Notes under the pieces: generated by a model
Databases searched by the model: none
Seen by the model: only the letters and a program-made list of their open reading frames with translations
What the model was told of the DNA's origin: nothing
Source of the DNA: Ifrita kowaldi
Lineage: Eukaryota > Chordata > Aves > Passeriformes > Cinclosomatidae
Length of the DNA: 64,000 nt
Assembly: GCA_013398055.1 (NCBI GenBank)
Contig: VZRS01008300.1
Location: 750,623-814,622 of the forward strand
Reading direction: 5' to 3'
Translations under genes and position numbers: made by a program
Part shown: one piece after another, positions 10,401 to 23,020 of the stretch
How positions within the stretch are numbered: the stretch's first letter is position 1
How the letters are laid out: each line of letters begins with the position of its first letter

Positions 10401-13400
10401 TAATAAAGATACCTCTAGCAAAAGAGTCTCATTATGTTTAGTAGCTGATCTTTGTGCATTTTACAAGTGAAGGGCATAAAAATCTTGTTTGTCTGAAGTT
10501 CTTAATATCTTATGGTTTAAAATAAGCAATCATAAAAGCCTCTTAAAGGTTCTTAAAAGTACTGGAATATTTCATAACCAATGTCCAAGGCAAAAAGTGA
10601 TGACTCTAATAAGACTAGGATATTCCCACAGTCTTTCTTCCTTAGTCTGCTACTTTAAATCATAACTACTAACAGTTAAATAATTACAACTGATAGCATA
10701 GTCATGCAAAGCTTAGTTGGAAAACATTTTTAAATATACTAAATTTATCACACATTTGATGTCTGGAGGGAAAAATTCCACACAGACAGTACTCCAGGGG
10801 AAAAGATACTGTATACTCCCAGCAGGCTCATTTCAGAAAGCCCTTAGGCCCCAAATCTCTCCCTCCTAGCCATCAAGATTGAAATGGAATACAGGGCATC
10901 AGAAGCTCAAAAATGCACTTGGGATGGAATCCTCTTGAGACTTTAAATATTAACACAAAAAATCTTAAACCTTCGGCTACCAAGCTCCTAAGACAGACAG
11001 CAAAACATTGTGAGGAGTCACACTCCCTTCTGCTGATGTCTCCTTGCAACAATAACACAAAATTACACAGTGAACCAGCTGCAGGCAAGAGATCATTTAT
11101 GTAGGATGCCCAACGTGCTACATGTATTTCATTAATATGTCTGCCATTTCATAAAGATATGCATGGTGATTCTCATCAGGGAATTCAAACACAGCATGGT
11201 CTCATTTTCATCGCAGTGGAGTTACCAGCTGGCTTCAGGTCGGTGTGCTGCAGCCTCTGGTCAGCAACTGCACAGAGCCTGCACAACCTGCTGGTCCCCA
11301 GGGACAGCACCTCGCCACCATCCAGGGGAACAGCACCTTCTTCAGAGCTCCTGCCCAAACCCACCATCAAATTAAATCTGCAGGGTTTTGTCTTAGCTAA
11401 TCTTGCCTTTTGATCACGTACTACAGTCATGTAAAAGTCTTGTTTAGTTGCAACTGGATATAAATTACACTAATAGTAACTCAGGCCATCTTCCTCACAA
11501 ACTCTCAATAAGTCAGATTGTGCTTTCAGGTAAGTACAGGAACCCAACAGACCCCTGCGAGACACAATGCAAAAACAGGCAAGAAAATAACTAGGTTCAG
11601 AAATATTCTGGCACCACTTGCCATCCCAGGTAGCTCAGGAAAATAAACCAGTCCCGAAGAAATGCAAGACTGAAAGAAAAATCATAAGCTTCTTCATGCT
11701 CATCAGTTTGATACAACCCACTATCGTTTAAGCCCTCAGGGTGTTCTAGTGTCATATTTCCATGCATTTCTCTCTACAATCAGAAAACATAAATGCATGC
11801 TCTAATTAAAAAAGAGTAAGGCAAGATACTTACACTAATATATTCCCAAATTTCCAATAGCTGGAGAAAAGAGCAATTACCTTGACACTTGAACTCCAAA
11901 GGTGGAAGCTGGCGAAGTGGAAGAGAGATTGATCACACACTCCCTATTTCTAGTTTATCAGCTGGAGAACTATCTGGATCTGCAGCATTGGAGAGAGAGA
12001 ATGCAAAACGTGGTCAGGCAAACAGCTATAAATCACAGGGGCCATCATCTACTCATCAGATCCTCATTTTATTTTATACTATATGCCACAATTCAAAGCC
12101 AGATTCTTCTGCTAATTTAATCTGAATTTGGGTCATGGCGGGAATTTACAACACTGAAATCAAACTCTGTGAACAGAAATTGTTTTATTATCTAGGAAAT
12201 ATACCCTTTTGTTGACAATAATCAGTGATGCATACTCCTTACACTCTCTTTTTTTTCTGCTGATGAGACATGTTATTCTTTAAAAAGATATGTTCAACAC
12301 ATTTAAATAGAAACTCCAAATTTTCAAACTCTGCCCTATAGAGCTCTTTAGATTATGCACATTTCATGTGGATTTTGCTATTACTCAGTCATGAAGCTTT
12401 GTTATATGTTTGTTCAATAAAGGAATTAAACCAGATTAGGGCTGTATTATTGCTCCAATACTGTCAGGCATTCTGCATATAGGAGTGAAATATAAATTGC
12501 ACGATTTAACAAAGGTTTGATTTGATAGCCATCATGGGTGTGCTTTCTTGATGAATAATACGTAGAAGTTAGCAGTTTTGGTATGGATGGAAGCAACATG
12601 GAGTTTGCATTTATAAGCCCATCAACAAATCAGAGATCAATTATTTTAAAGAGCTGGAAAGCATGAATTCATGATGATTCTTTAGTTTATCCTCAACTAA
12701 ATACCTGTACTTTGACACTTTGTAAAACATTACAGTGTGAGATTTCCTTCTAGTTTTTGGAAGCCAGTAGTGTTTGTTTGTAGATCCTAATCTCTCCTCC
12801 ATCCAATTCTCATCTATTTCAGTTTATCTTTACCTCAATCACTGCAACCAAGTAACTGAAGAGAAACTACATTTTTTTTCCCAAGCTTTTTGTAAAGAGG
12901 AAGGAGCAGTTTTCTCTGTAAAGCTCCAGGCTTACCAGCCAGCTGTTAATTTACTGTGACTTCCTTCTGCAGATCTTAAATTGGATGCATGTTTAACCAG
13001 GGAAAATGTTGCAAAAAAGCAAAGGCAACTACTGCTGGAACAATTTCTTTACATGATGTTACAGAATTTTGAATAAAAAATTAAAAAGCCACACTCCTTT
13101 TGCAGGCAATGCCTCTGTTGATGGGAATGACCATTAGCATCCTTTATGTACGGAATTCTGCACCAACTGCTACAGACACCAGGAATGTTGTTCTGCAGGC
13201 AGCTTCCTGGAATGTGCGGGCAGAACAGCCATGTTGTGCCAACACCTCTGCTGTGGGCAACACCTCCCCAGGGACAGGGAACTTCTTCTCTGTAGTGCTG
13301 TATCAGTGGTGGTTAATCAATCTGGTCTTCTGCCATCACATGACAAAGAACAGCAGAAGAGAAAATAAAGTCTCTTCCAAACTTCTCAAATGAAATGGAT

Positions 13401-16400
13401 CCATATCTTTCAATACTGGGGGGTAGGGGCTAGAATATCACACTACTGGGAACATCTGAGAAAGGAGAGAGAAAAAGTCATGCATTTATTTACTCCAAAA
13501 GCAGACATTCAACAAAACTTCCATACTGAGAGAAATTTCAAACCCTCACAGTAAAAGTCAGCATTTAAAGCATTCCTGTCATACATGGGGAATGTGAAAT
13601 AGTGCCTAGATTTCATGTTGAAAAGTTAAAATTATGCAAATTTACTTTGATGCTGGCAGTTGAATCAACAAATGTTAAATAGATCTTAATTTTAAAAGAG
13701 AAAAGAAATAATGAGTTAAACAGTAAAGAAAAAAATTACACATCATATAATGAGAACACTTGCTAGATTAAATTTAGTGGAGGACTGTTTCTCATGTATT
13801 TTATGTAAATATATTATTTGAATGTGTTCAATCTCATTCATTATATTGTTGTTTGTAGATATAGCAAATGATTTTTACCTCTCAAGATTAATCAGTATTT
13901 AAATACTCACTGTAATGTAATTAGAATACTGATGGTTTTGGAAATATTCTGTATTACAGGAATTAGCTCGCAAATGAATTTATTTTATCAAATATGCTTT
14001 TAATGATAGAAAATGATAATATGAACATTAACAACCAAACATGTTGAATCAAATGCTGAGACATTAAGAACATTCTTCAGAAAAAATAAAACCACGGTGG
14101 CTTTTCTTGGATTTTAAAGATACATCTTGGCTGTACAAGTTTCACCCAGCTAATTAGAAAGACTAGAAGGCTGAACTGGCAGCTACAATTACTCTTTCCT
14201 GCCACAGCAACAGTTTTTTTTTTTTTCTACATAGTTGCTTGTGTCTCTTGTGTGAAAGCAAAACAGAAAAGAGAGTGCTACAAAATTGGTTTTCATTGAA
14301 GAAACCCTACCTAACTGTTTTGTTTTTACTAAAACTGAGGCTTAATCACAAATATGTTATTTGTTCAAATATTTTTTGCATCTGTGTGTTATCTTTACTC
14401 ATCATTGTAAAACAGGCCTGCAGGATTTTCTGGGTGGTCAAAAAGAATCTGGCACTAAATACGGATTTTTTTAGTATATGCAAGTGTGCAGAGCATATTT
14501 CTAAATAAGTATTTTAGAATTTGTTATTTCCATGTAAGTATAAGGAGAAGTGTAGCATCAGTAGATTTTTCAGATGTATCTATTTAAAATGCAAATATGT
14601 GTATATGTGAGGATAAAGGTCTATGTCTATAAAAAGTGTTTTTAAAAGTTCAAATTCCTAATTATTTTTCAAAGATTCCTGGAGATTCTTTCATTCAGAT
14701 CACCTTTCAATTTTTAATTTACTTTATTAAAATCTCAATAAATCATCATATTGTGAACTTCTCTATCAGGAATTCATTAACAGATCAGAAGATAATTTAT
14801 CAACCACATCTCATATATTGCTTCGCATACATCAATTTCTCATTCTCTGCTTTTATTCTCTTTTATGACTAAGAAATCTTATCTAATTTTGAATTTCTAT
14901 TCATCCAGGACATATAAATTTTGACTATTTAAAGTCATCTAAATGCTTAAGTTAACTAAGTTTACATATGCCAACTTTTTAAACTTTTGTGCTTGATAGA
15001 TGAAAGTCTTAAGATACCAAGTACTATCAAAGCAAGCAGAAGTATATTTTATAGAATTCATTTAGAGTATGCAGTCTATCATTAGATAAGAACTCTGTGT
15101 GGATTAGCAAAAACTGGAAAGTCACAGAGACTACATCATTTAAACATACTATTGCCTAATTCTGAAAAGCACAAAAAAGACAAGTCTTGTGCAGAACAAT
15201 CTTATTGCAGGCCAAATATAGTCCCATTTTAAAACTTTGCAATATAAACAAAGGAATGATTCCATACATATCTGACAAAACCCATCAGCAAGGACAATAA
15301 AAAGTATATGATTTCATAATAGTACCTTCTCAGGAGGGAATATAAAAGAATTTATGGAATGGAGACATCAAGTCAAAGCAAAAGAGGCTGTAGATAATCT
15401 CTCAACATTTTGCAAGACTGCAACTATGAAATACAGTTGTGAGAAACTGTGAGCAATGATCAATGTAACATTAATTCCACCTAAATTTTTATGCTTACAT
15501 TGTAGCGACCTGCGTATAAGTATTGCATATTGCCTGATTTTTTTCAGTTAGAAGTAATATGCAGGAGGGGAAGAAATATCCACTTATAAAACACAGTTCA
15601 TCTGACCTATTTTAGACATCTATGCAAAAGAATACAAATTATGCCTTAAAGGTATCTATTGCCATTCACTGAAATATACATATGAGTTAACATTTGCAAA
15701 TATATGCACTGAAAGTGTTTAAATTCAAGCAGATGAATCTTACCCAAATTGTTATCAATGAGAAGAACAAATGAAAATTGTTTATACATAAATTTGGATG
15801 AAAACAACTATATTGTCTCACTTTGGCAACCAGAAACATTGTTGTGGCCATAAATAATTGTGGGAGTTCAAGTAGAATGTATTCTCTTTAATTCATATAC
15901 TGCCCATTTTTTATTTGCCATTGTGCTCAAGGTCCTTGATTATAAACCTGTATCTGTTTTATCAATTCTGCAAACTACTCAAAGGAAAAAAAAAATCACT
16001 AATTGCTGTTAATGAACCCTTAAAAGCTGCTACGATCAGCTCCTGACTTGCCTCAACGACCTCCTGAAACAGCAAATGCCAATGAACAGTTATGCTCCAG
16101 GGGGAAAAAAAATTCCTTCGGCCTTTAATTTCACTTTCTCTCCTTACTTCATACATTGAGATAGAGCTAAAAGAAAGACAGTAGTAATTTCTTACTAATC
16201 TTCTCACTTCAATCAAATCCCTATTATTCACCTAATTCAGACTGAATTATCCTTGCTCTTTTCAATCACTCTTTGCTCCTATAGAAGTTCTACCGTACCC
16301 TTAATCACCTTCTTTACACCTACCTGGATGCTTTCAGTCTCAGCTTTATCCTCCTGAGGCAGCTGCCAGAGAAAGCTCTGGGATCACAAGCAGGTACAGA

Positions 16401-16851
16401 AAATGCAGTAACAGTTTCTTACACAGGGCTTCCCATATTCCCAGTGAGCTCGTGCATGCAATTGTTCATTCCTACAACTTGAAAAACAAGTTGTTCTTGT
16501 GCCAGTTTGCGGACTGTAAATAATCTTCCAGATTACACAATAGGCTGCAGAATCTGTGAAAGTTTCAAATGACAGCACAAACTTGTAAACTTTTGTAAAT
16601 AAAATATAGTCACGAGAACAAGGAGGCAGTCTATCAAAGCAAATATTTTACATCTCCGGGGGAGTAGTGTGGGAAAATACTGTGAATTGTATGATAGAAA
16701 ATGCAGGCCAAGCAGTCACAGAACTGAGAGAAAGTATAAAGAGCATGAAGAGCTAAGAGTGATGCCTGAAGAGGCCACCTAAAAACAGAAACTAGACAAG
16801 AATAAAGGAACAAAGGTAGGTATTAATTTGTAGAGCCTTCAAAGGTACACC
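10401..16851. other. Non-coding, no gene seen
   Basis: AT-rich sequence with frequent stops. Several short open frames exist (for example around 11160-11430 and 13100-13390), but both are modestly GC-richer patches without a recognisable domain, splice context or homologue known to me. No RNA gene or identifiable repeat was seen. Confidence 0.5.
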
Positions 16852-17105
16852 TTGGGAAGTCCAGAGGCTGCTGCCAAAATGGACCCCAAGATGGACCACA
16901 GGTCACGAGTTCTTCACACCTTTGTAAGTTTGGTTCATTTGCATATCAGGGTTAATTCTCCAATTAAATCTTCAGTTAATTATGTACTTTCCCCAAGCTT
17001 CCTCTGCTTTGGAGGCTTTGGTTTATACTTTTTGGGCCTAGGACAGTCTGAATATCCTTGGAGAGCAGGCCTGGAGAGGCTTTATTATGTCTACCTGGCA
17101 TGAGA
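16852..17105. repeat. Possible LTR-like segment
   Basis: This patch differs from its surroundings: it has paired AAATGGACC and AGATGGACC words, an ATTTGCATAT octamer-like site, and a moderately GC-rich tail. The texture resembles an avian ERV LTR, but no partner copy, terminal TG/CA pair or target duplication could be shown. A single-copy regulatory element is equally possible. Confidence 0.25.
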
Positions 17106-17902
17106 GAGCAGAAGTCAACAGGCTGCAAGAAGCTTCAGAGTTACATACTAAGCAGTACAGGATTTGAAAAATGTGAAAGTTAAAACCTAAGGCATCAAGA
17201 GGAAAGAACAAGTCATAGGAAACTTTAAAAATAGTAGAAAATTAGTTGATTGGTTAGCCTAGGTGGAAGGAGAAATAGTGGTAAGAGATAGACACTGAGA
17301 GATCAGGGATATTTTATTCTGGTAAAAGTATCAGAGGAAATTAATTCTGACAAAGTCCTTAAAAAATTTTGGTTTGAATCCTGTGTAGTTTATCTCAAGT
17401 TTATCTCTTCTGCCCTCTCCCCTCCCCTCCAAAAAATTGCACAATAATTGAGTGAGACATTTTGCTCCTTTAAATCAAATTGGATACCAAGAACAAACCA
17501 TTAAAGAACAGCTTTTCCTGGACAAAAATATAACTGCCTTTGTAAAGCTTATTGATGCTCAGAAAAAAAGGACAGAGGTGGCATAATCCAGTTTAATGAC
17601 CTTGGACGTAAAACCATCACTCAAAGTCTTGAAAGATTTCCTGCACATTTCAGTGTACATAACATTGATAGAGCGTTTGGGCCAAATTAACCTGACTGTT
17701 GGTATCAATCTAATTACATGAGGGAAAAGTGAAGTTACATTTTCTTGAAAATTTTACAGCTATCTAAAGCCAAAGAGAAAAGAAGCTACTAAGCATTTTG
17801 TCATAAAGCTTCTTAAACAGATTCTGCATGACCACAGGAAAAATAAAAATAAATAAATTTTTAAGAAAAGAAAAGCTAAGGTTAGCAGAGAACTGTGATA
17901 CA

Positions 17903-18330
17903 TGAGGGGATGAGACCCACCAGCAGAGATGCAAGCAAACCTAAGGTTTTATTTGGAAGCATCAGTATATATATCTCTACTCCTAAGAGCTTTTTTTTTG
18001 GGTTACAACGCACAGGCTTAATCACAGGTCCACAATAAATCTTCTGTTGTTCTCTCCAAAGTCACGGCCAGCAGAGCGCGAAGTGTGCACTGTTCCAAGT
18101 TTCTTCATGGACTAGTGGAGATGGTGTGCTGTTCTGTGTTGACGTAGAAATTCGTTCATCCACTTCTGTCTCAGGTATGCACTGACCACGGAGATGCTGC
18201 TGCTTTCTGTTTAACTCTTTCCTTGCACCAACACCTGTTACCCCAACAGAGAACTCTTCACCAGAACAATCATTCTCTTTGAATCAAAGGTTTTTAAATG
18301 TTTTTTGGACAAATTTTGTTGCACGAGGAT
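17903..18330 (-). repeat. Possible solo LTR (minus orientation)
   Basis: Read on the minus strand, this segment has features in LTR order: a TATATATA box (about 17966-17976), an AATAAA (about 17946-17953) and a short tail ending in CA near 17903. CpGs are more frequent here (CACGGCC, GAGCGCGAAG) than in the flanks. The U3 start and target duplication were not resolved. It is a composition and order argument only. Confidence 0.3.
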
Positions 18331-18769
18331 GACATCAAGTGGCTACTCAAGCTAATTACTCTACACTTGCTGGAAACAGTCATTATGACATCTCTTTAAT
18401 AAACTATTCCTACTGTGTAAACATAATTGTATTACCAACAAGTGCCTCTATTTTAAATTCAAATTTTACATGTCTTTATTTCAAATCCTCTGTGCTTTCC
18501 TCAAGCCTTTCTAAAGAAATAATAAACCTTCCAACTCATGAAATAAATAACTTTTCATATAATTCTTTTCAATTCAGGGAATCATAACTGCAGGCTTCTG
18601 TGGATTTAACAGATTTACTAAACTTTATAATAACTGGAATAATTAGACTTAGCCAATCATTCTTAAACTAGAGGGAAGAAACTAATCCTTGAAAGACCTT
18701 CTTGGTACGTAAAACAGATGATTAATAACTGAGACTAATCTCACATTTTAAGCCAGTGAGAACCATCAG

Positions 18770-18945
18770 TCACTGATCCACCTCTCCAGAGACATGGGAG
18801 AGCCTCCATCACTGGAGGTTTTCAAGACATGGTGGGACAGGTTGGAAATAATCTCATCAATGCTTCCCTTTCCTATGAAAGTCTGGACCAGATGACCTCT
18901 CAAGGTTCTTTCTTGCATAGGCTATTCTGCGATTCTGTATTTTAG
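18770..18945 (+). mobile_element. CR1 LINE 3' end fragment
   Basis: The sequence has the CR1 tail layout in plus orientation: a block around GAGCCTCCATCACTGGAGG, TTTTCAAGACATGG, TCTGGACCAGATGACCTC, GGTTCTTTCTTGC and a terminal ATTCTGCGATTCTGTA, close to the octamer repeat that ends CR1 elements. It is truncated at the 5' end and has no coding capacity. Confidence 0.85.
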
Positions 18946-19609
18946 ACAAAAAACAGCTGTGGCTTCTGTAAACTTGTATTAAGGCCATAAAAATATGATA
19001 ATCAATTTAGAACTTGCTAATGGATAAAAATTTTAAGCACCTTTTGACTTTAATAATAATATGGTTCACTACAGTTTGTATTTCTCAAAATTTTATTTCA
19101 AGAAATGTCCATCTTCAAACATGGCAGTAAGGATTATAATTAAAAATTGAATTTGCATAAAATCAAATATTTTGAAGTATTTAAAAGACAATCTCTTTAC
19201 AACATAAAGGATGTGATCTTACAAGTTTATGTGTTTCCTTCCTAGAAGCCGCACAGAATTTAAGAAAGTCTCCAAAGAAAAAGAAATTAATTTTTAAATA
19301 GCAGAAGTAATGAAAGCTTCCTATGAATTTGTATCCTTCACTCCCCCTTACCAAGCTTTACTCAGCTCAAGAACCTCACCCTTATTCCAAAGAACCAGGT
19401 GCATTCTTCCTGCTTTTCATTTAGTGCAACTTTATTTTGAATAAATCTCGTGCATGCAAGTGCCACAGATCTCATAAGAATTGAAGAATATTTCAAATTT
19501 ATTTGAAAATAGCTATAATTTCAAAAGTTATTATGGGTGCAATGACCAGATGGAGAGAAGCAAAGAGAGACAGCATTGCCAAGTAAACCCAGTCTCCTCA
19601 AGGAGGTAG

Positions 19610-19672
19610 TAAAACAAAAAACACACACAAAAATACCCCAAAAACCACCACAAAACAAAACAAAACAAATCT
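19610..19672. repeat. A/C-rich simple repeat
   Basis: Low-complexity tract of CA, CCAAAA and CAAAA units (for example AAAACACACACAAAAAT and repeated ACAAA). Confidence 0.6.
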
Positions 19673-21220
19673 CAAACCCCCTACTATTGCCCTGAGCAGA
19701 CACCAATTTTTAAGGTGTCTGTTTCCATTGTTTCTCTTGCTCTCCCAATGTCCTATCTGAATTTATTGTAGGCTAAGAGTCTTCCACATTCCTTTTGTTC
19801 TTTTGTTTTCTCCAAGTCTAAATGCACTTGAAAAGATTACCCACTCTGAAGATGTCTTGCAGAATATACCTACAGGAGATTTCCTACAGGAGATATCTAA
19901 ACCTTGTCTTGGCAGCAGTTTCTGCTCTGCTTGCACATCAACTGATACCTTCATTCAAATACCCGAATGACGCCAGGCTGCCAAGTTCTGCCAAGAGTTC
20001 CTCTACGTTATGTTGTCATGTTTTTATTTTAAAATCTCTGATTGACTCTTGGAAGGATGTTTTTGTCTGCTATGAAGCCCACAGTAAGCAGATCCATGCT
20101 AACCCCTAGAAAAGCAGGCCTGAAACAAGCTACTCATCTAGAAGGACTACGCTGCTCTTCAGAGTCTGATTCACCCAAATGCCCTCAGGGACTTTTCTAA
20201 GGAGACAGTCACCTTGTCTTTTCTGAGCTTTGGGGTTTCAGAGCTGGACTTGATAAGAAATGACAGCTCTTAGTCATGGCAGACTCTGGAACTAACAAAC
20301 TTCTTTTAGATGACAGACAGAAAACCTGCTGCACTGAATCCATGATTTTGTGGTACTGGGTATAATACACTTTTTCAAAAGGATTTGCCCTCTAAATACC
20401 TGTGTATTTTTTTCCTCCAATCATTTATTCATATTGAAAATAGTTTTAGAACAATATAAGCATGAGGGTTGCATTATAAGGATTAATTTGACCAGTGTTA
20501 CGGTACCAGCAACTTAGTAATCACCAGAAGAAATAGAAATGCTTGATTCTGTTTTCACTGAAAGTCACAGCAAAATGCATGAATTTTAACAGGAATACAC
20601 TTGTGGTTCTAAAATTTTTAATACTTTAACTTTGAATTTTTAAAGAATTTCCTTTAGTAGACCCTGAAAGTTCAAGCATGTATTAAGTTTGGGCCATTAT
20701 CCATTTGAAGATTTAAACTATTACTAGTGGCTTAAGCTTACAAAAAATGAGCCACATATTTAGATGAAGTAGATCAGATGGCTTTTTCTAGTGGTGTTTC
20801 CTTGTAATGTCCACCTTTGGTAGCTCTACCAATTAATTTTCTTTCTTCCCTGCAAGATCAAAAGGACATTTGCTCATTACATCTTTGATTTTCTTTGTTC
20901 CAAATAATTTTGGCCTTCCATTTGTAGGACTAATTAGAAGTGAACTGTGATTGCCAAGATGCACAGATAAGAAATTATGCTCGTATTTCAGTCACAAACT
21001 GAAATAAAGAATACAGAATTAAGTGCTAACCAACTAAGATAATTCAGTCATTGTCTGTAGAACACTGTCAGAGAATGGAAACATGGGGCACTCATCTAGA
21101 GCACTTTATACACATTATTCCAAATAGCATTTGATAAATAACCATAAACATTCAATAGTCACATCACAAAACCTAAAAGATAGACAGGACATGTTATCTA
21201 TCAATGAAGGATGGGTATAA

Positions 21221-21638
21221 CCACAGACTTGTTTGGGTTGGAAGCAACCTAAAGATTGTCTAGTTCCAACCCCACTGCCATGGGCAGGGACACCTTCCAC
21301 TGAACCAGGTTGCTCAGAGACCCATCCAATCTGGTCTTGAACGCCCCCAGGGATGCGGCAGCCACAACTTCTCTGGGAAACCTGTAACAACATCTCACCA
21401 ACCTCACAGTAAAGATTTTCTTCCTAATATCGAATCTAAACCTACTCTCTTTCAGTTTGAAGCTACTCCCCCTTGTCCTATCACTGCACAGTCTCGTCAA
21501 AAGTCCCTCTCCAGCTTTCTTGTAGACCCCCTTTAGGCAGTGGAGGGTGCAAAACCTGGTGCTGGTGTTCTCCAGGGTGAACAGCTCCAATTATTTCAGT
21601 CATCATAGGAGAGGTGCTCCAGCACCCTGATCATCAAT
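21221..21638 (-). mobile_element. CR1 LINE 3' fragment
   Basis: Minus-orientation CR1 tail of about 420 bp. From the left it shows GTTTGGGTTGGAAGCAACC, the block around TCTAGTTCCAACCCC, CATGGGCAGGGACACCTTCCA and CCTTGTCCTATCACTGCA, then enters the sequence encoding the C-terminal end. Short open frames across it are relics in shifted frames. No catalytic domain remains. Confidence 0.9.
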
Positions 21639-22949
21639 TAAGAAACCTTCTTATTGTTGTCTATGCACTGTCCAGTTTCCATAACTTGTTTTTCAAAGCT
21701 TTCAGGCTTTTTTCTCTAAATTAAGGCTAATAGTGTGTGTATCAGAGACACAGAGCACGAGCAAGCACAAGGACAGAGAGAGAGCAAATGTGCACACAAA
21801 AACTGCTGTAAGTAATTTCCCACAGGCTTGAGCTCTAATGATGGAAACAATGTCACAATAAAAAACTGTAGCTATTTAACAAGTATCTATTGGGGTTCTG
21901 CTTTAACAAGAATTCAACGTACTTGCCAATATGTTTTCATCACTGGAAAATCCAAGTATTTCCAAGCACAGGAGCAAAGGAACAAAGAAATTGTAATGCA
22001 GCATGCATAAAGTCAAAAAGAAAGGCTTTCTTTCCAAACTCCAAGAGAATTTGCCTCTTCACCTTCTTTTGGCACAAGAAATACTGGGAACGAGAACACG
22101 GTCTGAGTACTAAACAGGATGTTTGCATAGCTTCCTTTTTAAGGAAGAGGAAGGATCTATAAAAGTAGATAAGAGACTCATATTGAATGCTGAGTACTTT
22201 GTAGAACTACTTAGTTTTGATTTAATTGTTTTAATGATAAAATATCTGAAAGTCTAAATAAAAATCTGTTAATGCACTATCACTTAGCAACTTGAGGTTT
22301 GTTTCAGGTTTGTTTTCTTGAGGGTCAGATCCTTACCTGTTGGAAACGCACGTAGTCCCAAGTTGGCTGTAACCAGATGAAGTTTCATGAGCTGTAGCCT
22401 AGAACCGACGGAAAACATTTATAACTGACAACAACCTTTTTTCTCTCTGATATAGAGGGCTATTATAACCTGAGGTATAATTAGTGGCAAAAAAGGAAAA
22501 GGAAAACTTTATAGATCCATTTCCAGTCCTACTGTCATAGACAGAACACAATACTGCAAATTAGAAGCAGATTGTAAAACAATTAGATAAAATAATGTAG
22601 TTCTCTTTGATTCATTAATGCAATCATGCACTGTGAATCTAGCCATAAAGAATGCTCATGCTATTGCTAAGTCAACTGCAGGCAAATGAAAGCTTCAGAA
22701 ATAACGTAATGCAGGACTGGACCCTTTCATCGACAGACCTACAGTTTCCTTTTGTTACTGCTGTAGTGGTAGAATCAATTATGGCTTCTCGTTATGTCCT
22801 TACCTAGTGTTAACTCCAGCTAAGCCTGGCTTTAGAGATCTCATCTCTAAGCAAAGCTTTTATAGCATCTTTGGCACCTATTCTTGCTTCCTGTATGCCC
22901 TCTTTTTGCATTAAGAAGCCATTGCGGGTTATTTAGTGTTGGTAGTAGT

Positions 22950-23020
22950 CTGGTAGCAGGAGGCTGGACTAGTTGACCCTCAAAGATCTTTTCCAACCAA
23001 TGTTTCCATGATTCAGTGAA
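22950..23020 (+). mobile_element. CR1 LINE 3' terminal fragment
   Basis: A short piece with the CR1 end signature: AGGCTGGACTAGTTGACC, AAAGATCTTTTCCAACC and a terminal ATTCAGTG. It is very short and 5' truncated. Confidence 0.75.
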
